A stretch of 23,679 nt of DNA, taken from contig JAQXMV010000054.1 in assembly GCA_029013165.1 (NCBI GenBank), positions 1-23,679 of the forward strand, in the 5' to 3' direction. The position numbers and the translations under genes are program-made. The notes beneath the pieces are model-generated. The model was not told the origin of the DNA. It did not search any database and saw only the letters and a program-made list of their open reading frames with translations. Shown here one piece after another: positions 1 to 8,894 of the stretch (its first letter is position 1; each line of letters opens with the position of its first letter). This stretch comes from Oscillospiraceae bacterium. Lineage in GTDB: Bacteria > Bacillota > Clostridia > Oscillospirales > Acutalibacteraceae.

Positions 1-928
1 AATGAAATGATATTATATCACTGTTTACCGAAATATACAAGTCCTTGCCAAGCTCAATTTTGCCTTTTCCGGCTTCCACTGCGCCGCACACCAGCTCAAT
101 GTGTCGGTATTCGAGGCTCTTTTGCATTTTTTCCCCGAGCAGCATGGCAATGGCCCGCCGCCGAAGGGCGGCATGGGCTTTCATGAGTTCCCGTCGGGAA
201 TAACCGTCCTCCAGCTCCACCAGAATGTTACGGGCGGCTTCGTCAAGAAAATCGTTTTCCAGGCGGAGGGTATCGGTCAGCCTGCCGATGTGCTCGAGAT
301 AAGCCGGATTCACACGGCTGAAAGCCGGCAAGATATGATGCCGGATATAGTTGCGGGTGTAATCGTCGCTGAGATTGGTGCTGTCTGTGACAAAGTCGAT
401 GCCCTCCCGACGGCAGTAAGTCTCAATTTCTTCACGGCTGCACCCGATGAGAGGCCGGATAATATTCGGTTCCCTCACGGGCGCCATGGCGCAAAGGCCG
501 CGGCTTCCCGTGCCGCGAATGAGATTGAAAACAGCCGTTTCGGCACTGTCACAGAGATTGTGGGCAACGGCAACGGCGTCACAGTTTGCCTCGGCAAAGC
601 ACCGATAGCGTTCCTCTCTGCCGCATTCCTCCTGACTGATGCCCCTCTCGGCGGCAAGCGCCGGAATATCCCGGCTGAAAAGGAGAAACTCCACACCTAA
701 TTTTTCGCAGAAATCGCGGACAACGGCGGCGTCTCTTTCCGCCTCTTCGCCGCGAATATGATGATTGACATGAACAGCTTTGAGAAGTATATCATAACGA
801 ACTTTCAATTTACTTAAAATATGCAGAAGGCACATAGAATCTGCGCCGCCGGAAACACCGACGGCCACACTCGAGACATTTTCAAGCATTTTGTACTGTT
901 CGATTGTCTTTTCAACTTTACATATCAT
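1..928 (-). CDS. tilS: tRNA(Ile)-lysidine synthase TilS, 3' part missing
   Basis: TilS uses ATP and lysine to make lysidine at the wobble C34 of tRNA-Ile(CAU), so that it reads AUA; it acts in the cytoplasm and is normally essential. I translated this frame by hand: it stays open from the ATG at 928 to the window edge (309 codons). The N-terminal PP-loop SGGADS (residues 26-31) is the ATP-pyrophosphatase signature, and the HVNHHIRGEEAERD stretch after it is typical of TilS. Family members are about 430-470 residues, so the C-terminal tRNA-binding domain lies outside the window. The start overlaps the end of dnaB by 11 bases, with GGAG about 10 bases upstream, which suggests translational coupling in the rnj-gdpP-rplI-dnaB-tilS operon. 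Confidence 0.95.
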   Translation of the reverse strand, partial: MICKVEKTIEQYKMLENVSSVAVGVSGGADSMCLLHILSKLKVRYDILLKAVHVNHHIRGEEAERDAAVVRDFCEKLGVEFLLFSRDIPALAAERGISQEECGREERYRCFAEANCDAVAVAHNLCDSAETAVFNLIRGTGSRGLCAMAPVREPNIIRPLIGCSREEIETYCRREGIDFVTDSTNLSDDYTRNYIRHHILPAFSRVNPAYLEHIGRLTDTLRLENDFLDEAARNILVELEDGYSRRELMKAHAALRRRAIAMLLGEKMQKSLEYRHIELVCGAVEAGKGKIELGKDLYISVNSDIISFH

Positions 929-2300
929 TTCTGATCTGCTCCAGATTCGAGAACAAGGTATAGTCGCCGTTCCAGGCCACCTTAACCGTTGTAGTCGGGC
1001 CGTGACGGTTCTTGGATATAATAAACTCCGCCTCATTGACAGCCGGTCTGTCCTCGGCGTCGGGGCTGTCGCTTTCTGCGGCATAGTATTCGTCACGGTA
1101 AAGCATGATAACAATATCAGCGTCCTGCTCAATAGAGCCGGATTCACGAAGATCGGAAAGCTGCGGTCGGTGAGCCTTTCCCCTGCCCTCGGTGGAACGG
1201 GCAAGCTGAGCCAGCACAACCACGGGAATATTCAGATCCTTGGCCATCAGCTTGAGATTTCTCGTGATCTCCGAAACCTCCTGCACACGGCTTTCGACCC
1301 GTGTGCCGCTTTTCATGAGCTGAAGATAATCCACAAAGACCGCGTCCACATCACGCAGACGGCGAATACGGGACTTCATCTCCGAGACGGTCATATTGGA
1401 GGAGTCGTCAAAGTAGAGCTCACAGTTGCTCAGAAGAGCCGTGGCCGTGGCCAGCTTCGCCCACTCGTCGCTGGAAATATTACCCGTTCGCATTTTGGTG
1501 CTTTCCACTCTCGCCTCTGTGGCCAGCACACGCTGAGCCAACTGCTCCTTGGTCATTTCAAGAGAGAAAAACAGCACCTTCTTTTTGCCCATCATAGCGG
1601 TGTTTCTTGCCATATTCAGCGCAAGGCTCGTCTTACCCATGGCAGGACGGGCGCCGATAATGACAAGGTCGGATTTATTCAGGCCCGTAATGGCCTTGTC
1701 AAGATCAATAAATCCTGTGGTGTAGCCCTTATACTTATCCTTGTCCGCGCCGCTGAGCTTCTGAAGCTTGTCATAGACCTCGTTGACGATGATGTCGCCA
1801 ATTTTTACGGGTCCTCGGCTCATTCTGCCCTGACGGATATCATAGATCTTCTGCTCAGCGGATTCCAAAAGCACCGCCGCCGGCTCGTTAGACTCGCTGG
1901 CGTCATCAATAATGGAGCGCGAAACATTGATCAGGGATCGGATCAGATATTTTTCACGGATAATATTGGAATAGGCCTCCACATTTTCCGTGGTGGGCAC
2001 CAACTGAGCCAGCTGAAAAAGATACTGCTTGCCGTTGGCGTCATCATAGATCTTTTCCTGCTTGAGCTTTTCCAGCACGATCAGCGGATCGATCTTGCCG
2101 CCCAGAGAGTCAATCTCCTGCATAATGGTGAAGATCGCCTTGTGCTGGGGCAGATAGAAATATTCGGGCTTGAGAATGATCAGCACCTGGGTAATACAAG
2201 CCGGATCAATCAGAACCGAGCCCAGAACCGCCTGCTCCGCCTCAAGGGAATAAGGCATATTCACTTCATCGTAGGAAACCATTCTGCTGTTATTTTCCAT
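918..2300 (-). CDS. dnaB: Replicative DNA helicase DnaB (DnaC in Bacillus naming)
   Basis: Hexameric 5'-3' helicase that unwinds DNA at the replication fork and works with primase and the clamp-loader. The 460-residue length is normal. The N-terminal domain begins with the typical PYSLEAEQAVLGS motif. The RecA-like C-terminal domain has Walker A GARPAMGKTS (Lys at about residue 223), a Walker B region ending in VDYLQLM, and a QLARSTE/SDLRESGSIEQDAD block characteristic of DnaB. I see no intein. It lies 41 bases downstream of rplI with only a modest ribosome binding site (AAGGG), and its last codons overlap the start of tilS. The rplI-dnaB pairing is widespread in Firmicutes. Confidence 0.97.
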   Translation of the reverse strand: MENNSRMVSYDEVNMPYSLEAEQAVLGSVLIDPACITQVLIILKPEYFYLPQHKAIFTIMQEIDSLGGKIDPLIVLEKLKQEKIYDDANGKQYLFQLAQLVPTTENVEAYSNIIREKYLIRSLINVSRSIIDDASESNEPAAVLLESAEQKIYDIRQGRMSRGPVKIGDIIVNEVYDKLQKLSGADKDKYKGYTTGFIDLDKAITGLNKSDLVIIGARPAMGKTSLALNMARNTAMMGKKKVLFFSLEMTKEQLAQRVLATEARVESTKMRTGNISSDEWAKLATATALLSNCELYFDDSSNMTVSEMKSRIRRLRDVDAVFVDYLQLMKSGTRVESRVQEVSEITRNLKLMAKDLNIPVVVLAQLARSTEGRGKAHRPQLSDLRESGSIEQDADIVIMLYRDEYYAAESDSPDAEDRPAVNEAEFIISKNRHGPTTTVKVAWNGDYTLFSNLEQIRNDM

Positions 2301-2341
2301 TGGGAAACACCCTTTTCAACGGTGATTGAACCTTTCTTTTT

Positions 2342-2782
2342 TTATTCCCCTACTCTGACAAAGAGCTTGGCCGAAACGCCCTGATAGAGCTTGATCTCAA
2401 ATTCATAGGTACCGAATTGCTTGATATCCTGAACAGTGATCTTTCTTTTGTCCGTCTTGATGCCGAAATCCTCTTCGATCTTTTCGGCGATTTCCTTGGC
2501 CGTGACCGAACCGAAGAGCTTTCCGTTCTGACCGGCCTTGGCCTTGATCGTGATGGTCTTGCCTGATATTTCTGCGGCGGCCTTTTTGGCCTCAGCCGTC
2601 TCCGTGGCAATGCGGTATTTTTCCGCCTGCTCACGGTTTTTCAGCTCGGTCATATTCTGCGCATTGGCCTCAACGGCAAGATTTTTCGGAAAGAGGAAGT
2701 TTCTGGCATAACCGTCAGAAGCGTTGACCAGCTCGCCTTTCTTTCCGAGACCTTTCACATCCTGTTTCAATACAACTTTCAT
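2342..2782 (-). CDS. rplI: 50S ribosomal protein L9
   Basis: L9 binds 23S rRNA at the base of the L1 stalk and projects from the large subunit. The 146 residues include the diagnostic N-terminal block (MKVVLKQDVKGLGKKGE, then a DGYARNFLFPK segment) that forms the rRNA-binding domain, a charged connecting helix, and a C-terminal domain. The ribosome binding site ACGGAGGT lies 8 bases before the ATG, the strongest in this operon, as expected for an abundant protein. It sits 15 bases after gdpP and before dnaB, a conserved Gram-positive arrangement. Confidence 0.97.
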   Translation of the reverse strand: MKVVLKQDVKGLGKKGELVNASDGYARNFLFPKNLAVEANAQNMTELKNREQAEKYRIATETAEAKKAAAEISGKTITIKAKAGQNGKLFGSVTAKEIAEKIEEDFGIKTDKRKITVQDIKQFGTYEFEIKLYQGVSAKLFVRVGE

Positions 2783-2797
2783 CTATTTTTACCTCCG

Positions 2798-4756
2798 TTA
2801 TAAATTACTGAAATAATCGTCAATGGCCTTTTTCAGCGCGGCACGGGCCGAATCCAGGTCCGTATTTTCAAGCTGACAGGCCGACATCGTCTGATGGCCT
2901 CCGCCGCCCATGGACTCCATGATTAACTGGACATTGATTTCACCGTAGGAACGGGCGGAAATATTCGCCGTCGTTCCGCTGCGGTAAAGGACAAAAGAGG
3001 CCTTTACCCCCTCGATATTGAGCATCTCGTCAGCCGCCTGAGAGGTCACAAGGCGGATATTTTCCATATCCCCCTGTGCCGCCGAAAGGGCGCAGCCGCG
3101 ATATTCCTCAGCGCTGTCGATGATCGTATTCCGGTTGCGGAAAACCTCCATATCATTGGAAAAGAGCTTCTTACACTCCACGGTGTTCGCTCCCCTGGAG
3201 CGAAGATAGGCCGCCGCTTCAAAGGTGCGCACACCGGCCCGGATAATGAAATTTCGGGTATCAAGCATGATGCCGGAAAACAGCGCCAGCGCCGCAAACT
3301 GATCGAGCACCGGCTTAGTGTCCACATACTGAGCGATCTCCGTGACCATTTCCGAGGTCGAGGAGGAATTGGGCATATGATAAAACATCACCGTATTTTC
3401 GATAAAGTCCACGGATTTTCTGTGGTGGTCAATGACCATGAGCTTACCGGCTTGATCAATCAGCTCGGGACATTCGGTGAAATCCTTTTTGTGGGTGTCA
3501 ACAACAATCAGAAGGGTGTTTTCCCCCGCACGGTCATGAGCCTTTTCCGGTGAAAGCACAGCGTCATGGCCGGCCAGCTCGCAGAAGCGCTCGAGCAAAG
3601 GCGAAGCCAAACTGCTTTTTGCGTTGACAACAATCTGCGCTCTCTTGCCGAAATGAGAGACGATTTTATACATACCCACCGCAGAGCCAAAGGAATCAAA
3701 ATCCGAAAAGCGGTGACCCATAATCAGCACATTGTCGCTGTCGCTGATGATCTCCGACATGGTCTTGGCAATAAGTCTGGTTCGGACCTTGTTTTTCTTT
3801 TCGTGCCCCTCGGATACGCCGCCGTAAAACTGATACTGCGTGCCCATTTTCACGGCGACCTGATCACCGCCGCGGCTCTGAGCCATATCCAGAGCCTGTC
3901 TGGCCGAGCTGTTGCTCTCGATAATATTTTGCTCATTGCCCACACCCACGGAAAGAGTCAGGTCGGTGTTTTTGCCCTCAAAGGTCTGCTCTCTGATCTT
4001 ATCCAAAATACTGAATTTATCATGGATCATGGCCTGCAGGCCTTTTTCTTCGATGAAAATGAGCATACGGACATTGGAATATTTGCGGCACAGTCCGCCG
4101 TAGGAGCTGACCCATTCCTCGATCATCTGCTCGGTACGGCTGAAAATCGCGGCGCAGTCGCTCTCTTTAAAGTTTTCATATATTTCATTGGCATTGTCAA
4201 CCACCGTGAGCATAATCGACGGACGGCTATCACGGTAGGCCTTTTCGGTCAGGCGCAGATCCGTTTCATCGAAGAAATAAAGGAGATAAAGCTCCTCCTG
4301 CTCCAAATGAACGGGGCTGGAATAAACCGAAAAATACTTGTTATCCACTCGGAGATGATAGCCCTTGCCCTCTAAGAGCTTGTCAATGCTGCTCTTTTTC
4401 AGCAGACCGGCTATATTCATCTCGCAACAGGCCTCGTCGACGCCGAAGGCCTGGGCAAAGCTGTCGTTGAGCCAGATGATACTGCCGTTTTTTTCCACGG
4501 CCGCGCAGGCAACACAGAGCTTTTCAAAGGCTTTTCCCTGCTCGAAGTCCAGTTCCTCGGAAACCGTCCTGATCTGAAAAAGCAGCTTTTCTTTTTTTCT
4601 TTTATAGTACTGATATTTTGCGGCGGCAAAAGCGATCACAGCTGCAAGACCCAGAAGAGCCAGTATCCAGCTATAGCTTGCCACCATTCCGCACAGGAAC
4701 ACAGCAACGATGATAAATATTAAAGAAACATCGTATATCTTCCATAGCATTTTCAT
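2798..4756 (-). CDS. gdpP: Cyclic-di-AMP phosphodiesterase GdpP (YybT type)
   Basis: Membrane-anchored DHH/DHHA1 phosphodiesterase that in this family hydrolyses c-di-AMP to pApA and so affects wall stress, potassium balance and beta-lactam tolerance. The 652 residues match the family length. Order seen: two N-terminal membrane segments (about 5-50), a PAS-like region (about 55-130), a degenerate GGDEF domain (about 170-300, where the signature has become SRGGDQ), a DHH domain with HRFSDFDS (His348, Asp352, Asp354) and IDHHRKS (Asp443, His444, His445), and a C-terminal DHHA1 domain with GGGGHQ (His621). All expected metal and substrate motifs are present, so it should be active. It starts 3 bases after the RNase J stop, with its GGAG inside the RNase J end, so the two are probably translated together. 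Confidence 0.95.
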   Translation of the reverse strand: MKMLWKIYDVSLIFIIVAVFLCGMVASYSWILALLGLAAVIAFAAAKYQYYKRKKEKLLFQIRTVSEELDFEQGKAFEKLCVACAAVEKNGSIIWLNDSFAQAFGVDEACCEMNIAGLLKKSSIDKLLEGKGYHLRVDNKYFSVYSSPVHLEQEELYLLYFFDETDLRLTEKAYRDSRPSIMLTVVDNANEIYENFKESDCAAIFSRTEQMIEEWVSSYGGLCRKYSNVRMLIFIEEKGLQAMIHDKFSILDKIREQTFEGKNTDLTLSVGVGNEQNIIESNSSARQALDMAQSRGGDQVAVKMGTQYQFYGGVSEGHEKKNKVRTRLIAKTMSEIISDSDNVLIMGHRFSDFDSFGSAVGMYKIVSHFGKRAQIVVNAKSSLASPLLERFCELAGHDAVLSPEKAHDRAGENTLLIVVDTHKKDFTECPELIDQAGKLMVIDHHRKSVDFIENTVMFYHMPNSSSTSEMVTEIAQYVDTKPVLDQFAALALFSGIMLDTRNFIIRAGVRTFEAAAYLRSRGANTVECKKLFSNDMEVFRNRNTIIDSAEEYRGCALSAAQGDMENIRLVTSQAADEMLNIEGVKASFVLYRSGTTANISARSYGEINVQLIMESMGGGGHQTMSACQLENTDLDSARAALKKAIDDYFSNL

Positions 4757-4759
4757 AGC

Positions 4760-6727
4760 TTAAATCTCCATAATAATGGGAAGAATCATCGGACTCCTCT
4801 TCGTCCTTTCATACATGAGCCGGGAAACATCATCACGGATGCGGTTCTTGATCGTTCCCCAGTCATGGATATTCCTTTCATAGCACTTCATGATCGCCTC
4901 ATAGGCGATATCCTTGGCTTCACCGATGAGATCCTCGGCCTCACGCACAAAAACGAAACCGCGGGACACCACATCGGGGCCGGAAACCAGCTCTCCGGTG
5001 ACGCTGTCAAGGGTGGCCGCAATAATGATGATGCCGTCCTCGGCCAAATGCTTCCTGTCGCGCAGAACAACACTGCCCACATCGCCGACGCCGGATCCGT
5101 CGACAAAGACCTTTCCGGCAGGAACGGTGCCGAGCTTTCTGATCTTATCCTTGGAAACCTCCAGCTGAACGCCGTTATCGGCAATGACAATATTTTTCTT
5201 CGGGATTCCCATGGAAAGCGCCAGACCGGCATGCTTGAGCAGATGCTTCTGCTCTCCGTGAACGGGAATAAAGTACTTCGGCTTGACAATGCCGAGCATC
5301 AGCTTCAGCTCCTCACGGCAGGCATGGCCGGAAACATGAACATCATACATTTTTTCATATACGACCTCAGCGCCCAGTTTCATCAGCTCGTTAACCACTC
5401 TGCTGACGGTTTTTTCGTTGCCGGGAATGGGCGTTGCGGAGATAATGACATAGTCATTGGGACCGACGGCCACCTTCCGGTGGTCGGAAAAGGCCATTCT
5501 CGTCAGCGCCGACATGGGCTCTCCCTGACTGCCCGTGGTGATGAGAACGATCTGATCGTCGGGATATTGCTTGATCAGATCGAGCTTAATCAGCAGTCCC
5601 TCGGGCACATCGAGATAACCCAGATCATTGGCAACAGCGACCACATTTTCGAGGCTTCGTCCCGAAAGAGCCACCTTCCTGCCGAGCTGATGGGCCACAT
5701 TCATGATCTGCTGTACTCTGTGGATATTGGAAGCAAAGGTGGCAACGATAATTCTTCTTTTCTCCGCCTTGCGGAAAAGCAGCTCAAAAGAACCGCCCAC
5801 CTTGCTCTCACTTTCGGTAAAACCGGGTCTTTCGGCATTGGTGGAGTCAGCCATCATGCACAGTACGCCCGTTTTGCCCAGCTCGGCAAAACGGGCAATA
5901 TCAATCATATCTCCGTCAATGGGCGTGCTGTCGATCTTGAAGTCGCCGGTGTGAACGATCGTGCCGCCGGCACATTTGATGGCCAGACCCACAGCGTCGG
6001 GAATGGAATGATTGACATGAATAAACTCGACCTGAAACTTGCCGAGATCCACGGTGTCACCGGGCTTGACGGTGTTGAGCTTCGCCTTGCCGAGCAGGCC
6101 GTGCTCCTTGAGCTTGCCCTCGATGAGTCCGTTGGTCAGCCGGGTGCTGTAAACCGGAACATTGACCTTGCCCAGAAGATAGGCAAGAGAACCGATATGA
6201 TCCTCATGGCCGTGGGTGATGCAAATGCCCTTGAGCTTTGAGGCGTTTTTCTCAATATAGGAAAAGTCGGGAATCACGATGTCAATGCCGGGCATATCCT
6301 CATCGGGGAAAGCAAGACCGCAGTCAACGAGGATCATCTCGTCCTCGTATTCAAAAACGGTTATGTTTTTTCCGACCTCGTTCAGACCGCCGAGAAAAGC
6401 GATCCGGATAGGCTTCCCTTTTTTCTCCGGCTTCTTTTTCGGGGGCTGTTTGGCAGCCTTTTTTTCAGGCGCCGGCTTCGGTGATTCTTTTTTTGCCGGG
6501 TTGGCTTTCGGAGCCGTTCTCGGCTTCGGACTGTCGGCCTTGACCGGTGCTTCTTTCTTGTCTGTCAAAAATTTATCAATATCCAGCTTTTCAAAGAGTT
6601 TCACATCATTGAGCTTGGACTCCAGTGTTTTCTTTTGGTTGCTTCTCTTTTTCTTATAGAAGAACGGCTTTGTCTTGCCTTTATTCTGCGGTTGCTGTTG
6701 TTTTGTGTTTTGCTTTTTTTCACTCAT
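4760..6727 (-). CDS. rnj: Ribonuclease J with a basic N-terminal extension
   Basis: Metallo-beta-lactamase/beta-CASP nuclease with 5'-3' exonuclease and endonuclease activity in mRNA decay and rRNA maturation. The zinc motif HGHEDH is at residues 172-177 (His172, His174, Asp176, His177). In Bacillus RNase J1 this motif lies near residue 74, so this protein has about 98 extra N-terminal residues, rich in Lys, Pro, Gln and Ala, with no predicted fold. The longest open frame begins at a GTG at 6742, but that codon overlaps the AAGGAG ribosome binding site; I therefore choose the ATG at 6727 (protein starts MSEKK, 655 residues). It is the first gene of the operon and has a clear promoter 80-110 bases upstream. 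Confidence 0.93.
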   Translation of the reverse strand: MSEKKQNTKQQQPQNKGKTKPFFYKKKRSNQKKTLESKLNDVKLFEKLDIDKFLTDKKEAPVKADSPKPRTAPKANPAKKESPKPAPEKKAAKQPPKKKPEKKGKPIRIAFLGGLNEVGKNITVFEYEDEMILVDCGLAFPDEDMPGIDIVIPDFSYIEKNASKLKGICITHGHEDHIGSLAYLLGKVNVPVYSTRLTNGLIEGKLKEHGLLGKAKLNTVKPGDTVDLGKFQVEFIHVNHSIPDAVGLAIKCAGGTIVHTGDFKIDSTPIDGDMIDIARFAELGKTGVLCMMADSTNAERPGFTESESKVGGSFELLFRKAEKRRIIVATFASNIHRVQQIMNVAHQLGRKVALSGRSLENVVAVANDLGYLDVPEGLLIKLDLIKQYPDDQIVLITTGSQGEPMSALTRMAFSDHRKVAVGPNDYVIISATPIPGNEKTVSRVVNELMKLGAEVVYEKMYDVHVSGHACREELKLMLGIVKPKYFIPVHGEQKHLLKHAGLALSMGIPKKNIVIADNGVQLEVSKDKIRKLGTVPAGKVFVDGSGVGDVGSVVLRDRKHLAEDGIIIIAATLDSVTGELVSGPDVVSRGFVFVREAEDLIGEAKDIAYEAIMKCYERNIHDWGTIKNRIRDDVSRLMYERTKRSPMILPIIMEI

Positions 6728-6815
6728 TACTGATAAAAACACTCCTTTTCTGATTTAGATTTATTTATTATTCACGGCGCAAACGCTAATTACCCATAGT
6801 AAACCATTATTGTTT

Positions 6816-6844
6816 ATCATACTATTTTTTAGACACTATGTCAA
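6816..6844 (-). promoter_or_regulatory. Sigma-A promoter of the rnj-gdpP-rplI-dnaB-tilS operon
   Basis: On the minus strand a perfect -35 TTGACA (6844-6839) is followed by a 17-base spacer and a -10 TATGAT (6821-6816). Transcription would start near 6809, leaving an untranslated leader of about 80 bases before rnj. I see no riboswitch-like structure in that leader. Confidence 0.85.
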
Positions 6845-6870
6845 GAAATATGCTATTAAATTTCATCGGG

Positions 6871-6909
6871 AAAAAGCCGCGGAGGACACAGCTCTGCTCT
6901 GTGCCCTCC
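6871..6909 (-). terminator. Intrinsic terminator after the SDR-LicD gene
   Basis: Directly after the stop at 6918 the minus strand folds into an 11-bp stem (6909-6899 with 6891-6881, one G-T pair, 7-base loop), followed by GCGGC and a run of five T. It separates this gene from the downstream rnj promoter. Confidence 0.75.
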
Positions 6910-6917
6910 GATAGGAT

Positions 6918-8894
6918 TTATTCATCCTTGATTCTTTTGTCATAAAGCTCTCCCTTAGCGTTCATCTTGTGGGAGCGCTTTTTCGGGGAATCATCATAAA
7001 GATAATTACCCAGGTCGATTCGCAGCACACGCCGGCCGCTGTTTCTGCCGGAGGCGGGAATCGTGCGCATATACTTTTCACCGTACCAGAGCTTGAGGTA
7101 CTGATCATAATAGGCGGGAGCAGGCAGCTTCAGGCCCTCAAACTCCACCTGCGTGAGGCTGTAGAACCACTTGGCCGGAAATGCGCCCTTATAGAGGTTC
7201 GGCCCCTCACCGTCAATGAGGAATACGCAGTTTTCTTTCTTGTCATAGCGAGTCAGCACCCTATTGAGCATGGCATGATAGGTCTCAAAGGGGATCAAGC
7301 GGACAAAGGGAAGGGCCAGCTTGATGAGCCTGTAGTGCGGACCGGGAACGGCGGTATTGAGCCAGCGAACATTGATCAGCCGGCGCAATGCCAGAACCTC
7401 TGCGCAATGAATCCTGCGTCCCACAGAATTATTGGCCGTCCTGTCATAGACAAAAACATTGATGAAAAGTCCGTTGTCAACGCTCTTGAACCGATTGGAA
7501 GCGGCCGTATAAAAGCTCGTTTCTTTCAGGCGTATCTTGTCATAGACAAAGTGGGACTTGGAGCCTTTTTCATAGGATTGATATTTCAGCTTCGAGGAAA
7601 GCTCGCCGGGACAGACCTGTCTGAATTTCTCATAATCCTCGCGGAACATACCGATATCAATGCTGTCCTCCCAGGGAATATAGCCCTGATACTTGACGGC
7701 ACCGAGGAGGCTTCCGCCGACGAGGAAATACTTGATGGAATTTTTGCGGCAGATCTCGTCGACGCTTTTCATGATCTCCACCTCAAGGCTGCGGATCTTA
7801 TCGAGCTTACCCTGATAGAGCCGCTGGGAAATCTTATCCTGAGCGTCGGCGTCGAACTCGGCAAAGGCGGTGGTATAAAGAGCCTCGTCCAAAGGCGTTT
7901 CCTCAGTCCAGCCGAGATCATGCATTTTCAGGTTGCCCATGACCTCATAGGCCTTTTCCTTGGGCATTTTTTCCACATCGTTGATATATTTTACCTCAGG
8001 ATTGCGTTCAATATAGCCGTTATAGAGCTTCGTCTTGACATCATGCAGGGTAAAATTATAGTTGGCGGCGTTATAGATATTGCCCTTCTTACCCTTGACG
8101 GCAACACAGTGAACGGCACTGACCGCCTGACGGATATAGCAGCCGCTGTAATGCACCAGGCTGTCACTGGTCTTAAAGGTGACGCTGTTTTTCTCCACCA
8201 GCTCACGGATAATTTCACCCAGACCGAGCTTGGAGGTAGACTGAACAAAGGGGCCGAATATATTATCAAAGCGAATAATCTTCAGCATATTCTTGGAATA
8301 GGAGAAAGACTTTCTGCAGACATCTTCCAGCTCCATGAGGATTCTGCCCTGACGGAAATCTTTCTCGCACAGGACGAGAGATTCGATCTCACGCTCGGAA
8401 ATCGCGGCAACGCCATCGAGGAAAGGTCTTACAAAATTAAAGATAGGGATAAAGACAAAGCGGCCGTTGGTGCTTCTGGCGTGACCGAGCCATTTGCGCA
8501 GGTTACGCTTCTTTTCCCGGACAAAATCATCGTCATTGTATTCGGGAAGCTGCAGATTGGCAAGATAATAATAAACTTTCTTCACAGAGGGCTTAGAGCC
8601 GCTATTGAATTCGTCGATTCCTGAGTAAATGTTGAACAGGGAATTTCCCTCAAACTCATCAAATATCTGATCGTAAAGAGCCTTATTCCGGCACTTACCC
8701 TCCAGAATCAGGTTGACCGCGCCGTCACCGGGCTTCTTGCTCTTATACATATAATATCCGGCAAGATAGGCGGCCAGTGTGTGCTCGTCGCAGATAACAT
8801 TGATTTCGCACTTATTGAGCAGGTTCGGTTTGAACTTCAGGTCGTTGATTTCCTTGTCGATCAGGGAGAGCTCGTCGAGGAAGATCTGATTCAT
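6918..8894 (-). repeat. Second protein-level copy of the SDR-LicD module
   Basis: The second half starts at an internal Met codon (8894) that reads MNQIFLDEL, matching the true N-terminus MNQFFFDEL of the first half (10883). Similarity then continues along the whole half (for example DNIFGP, GCYIRQAV, TLHDVK, YFLVGGSLLG, NSGR/NSGH...DLG.YLY). The partner copy is 10883-8895. The two copies are clearly diverged, so this is an old duplication. Confidence 0.85.

Noticed and set aside
101..700. 199-residue plus-strand open frame near the left edge
   Set aside because: The opposite strand encodes TilS across this whole stretch, with the PP-loop and a good start; the plus frame is a shadow.
891..2384. 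497-residue plus-strand open frame opposite dnaB
   Set aside because: It lies antisense to a clear DnaB gene, crosses into rplI, and its translation has no recognisable motif. Codon bias of the real gene opens the opposite frame.
4865..6241. 458-residue plus-strand open frame opposite RNase J
   Set aside because: Antisense shadow of an unambiguous RNase J; no domain or start signal.
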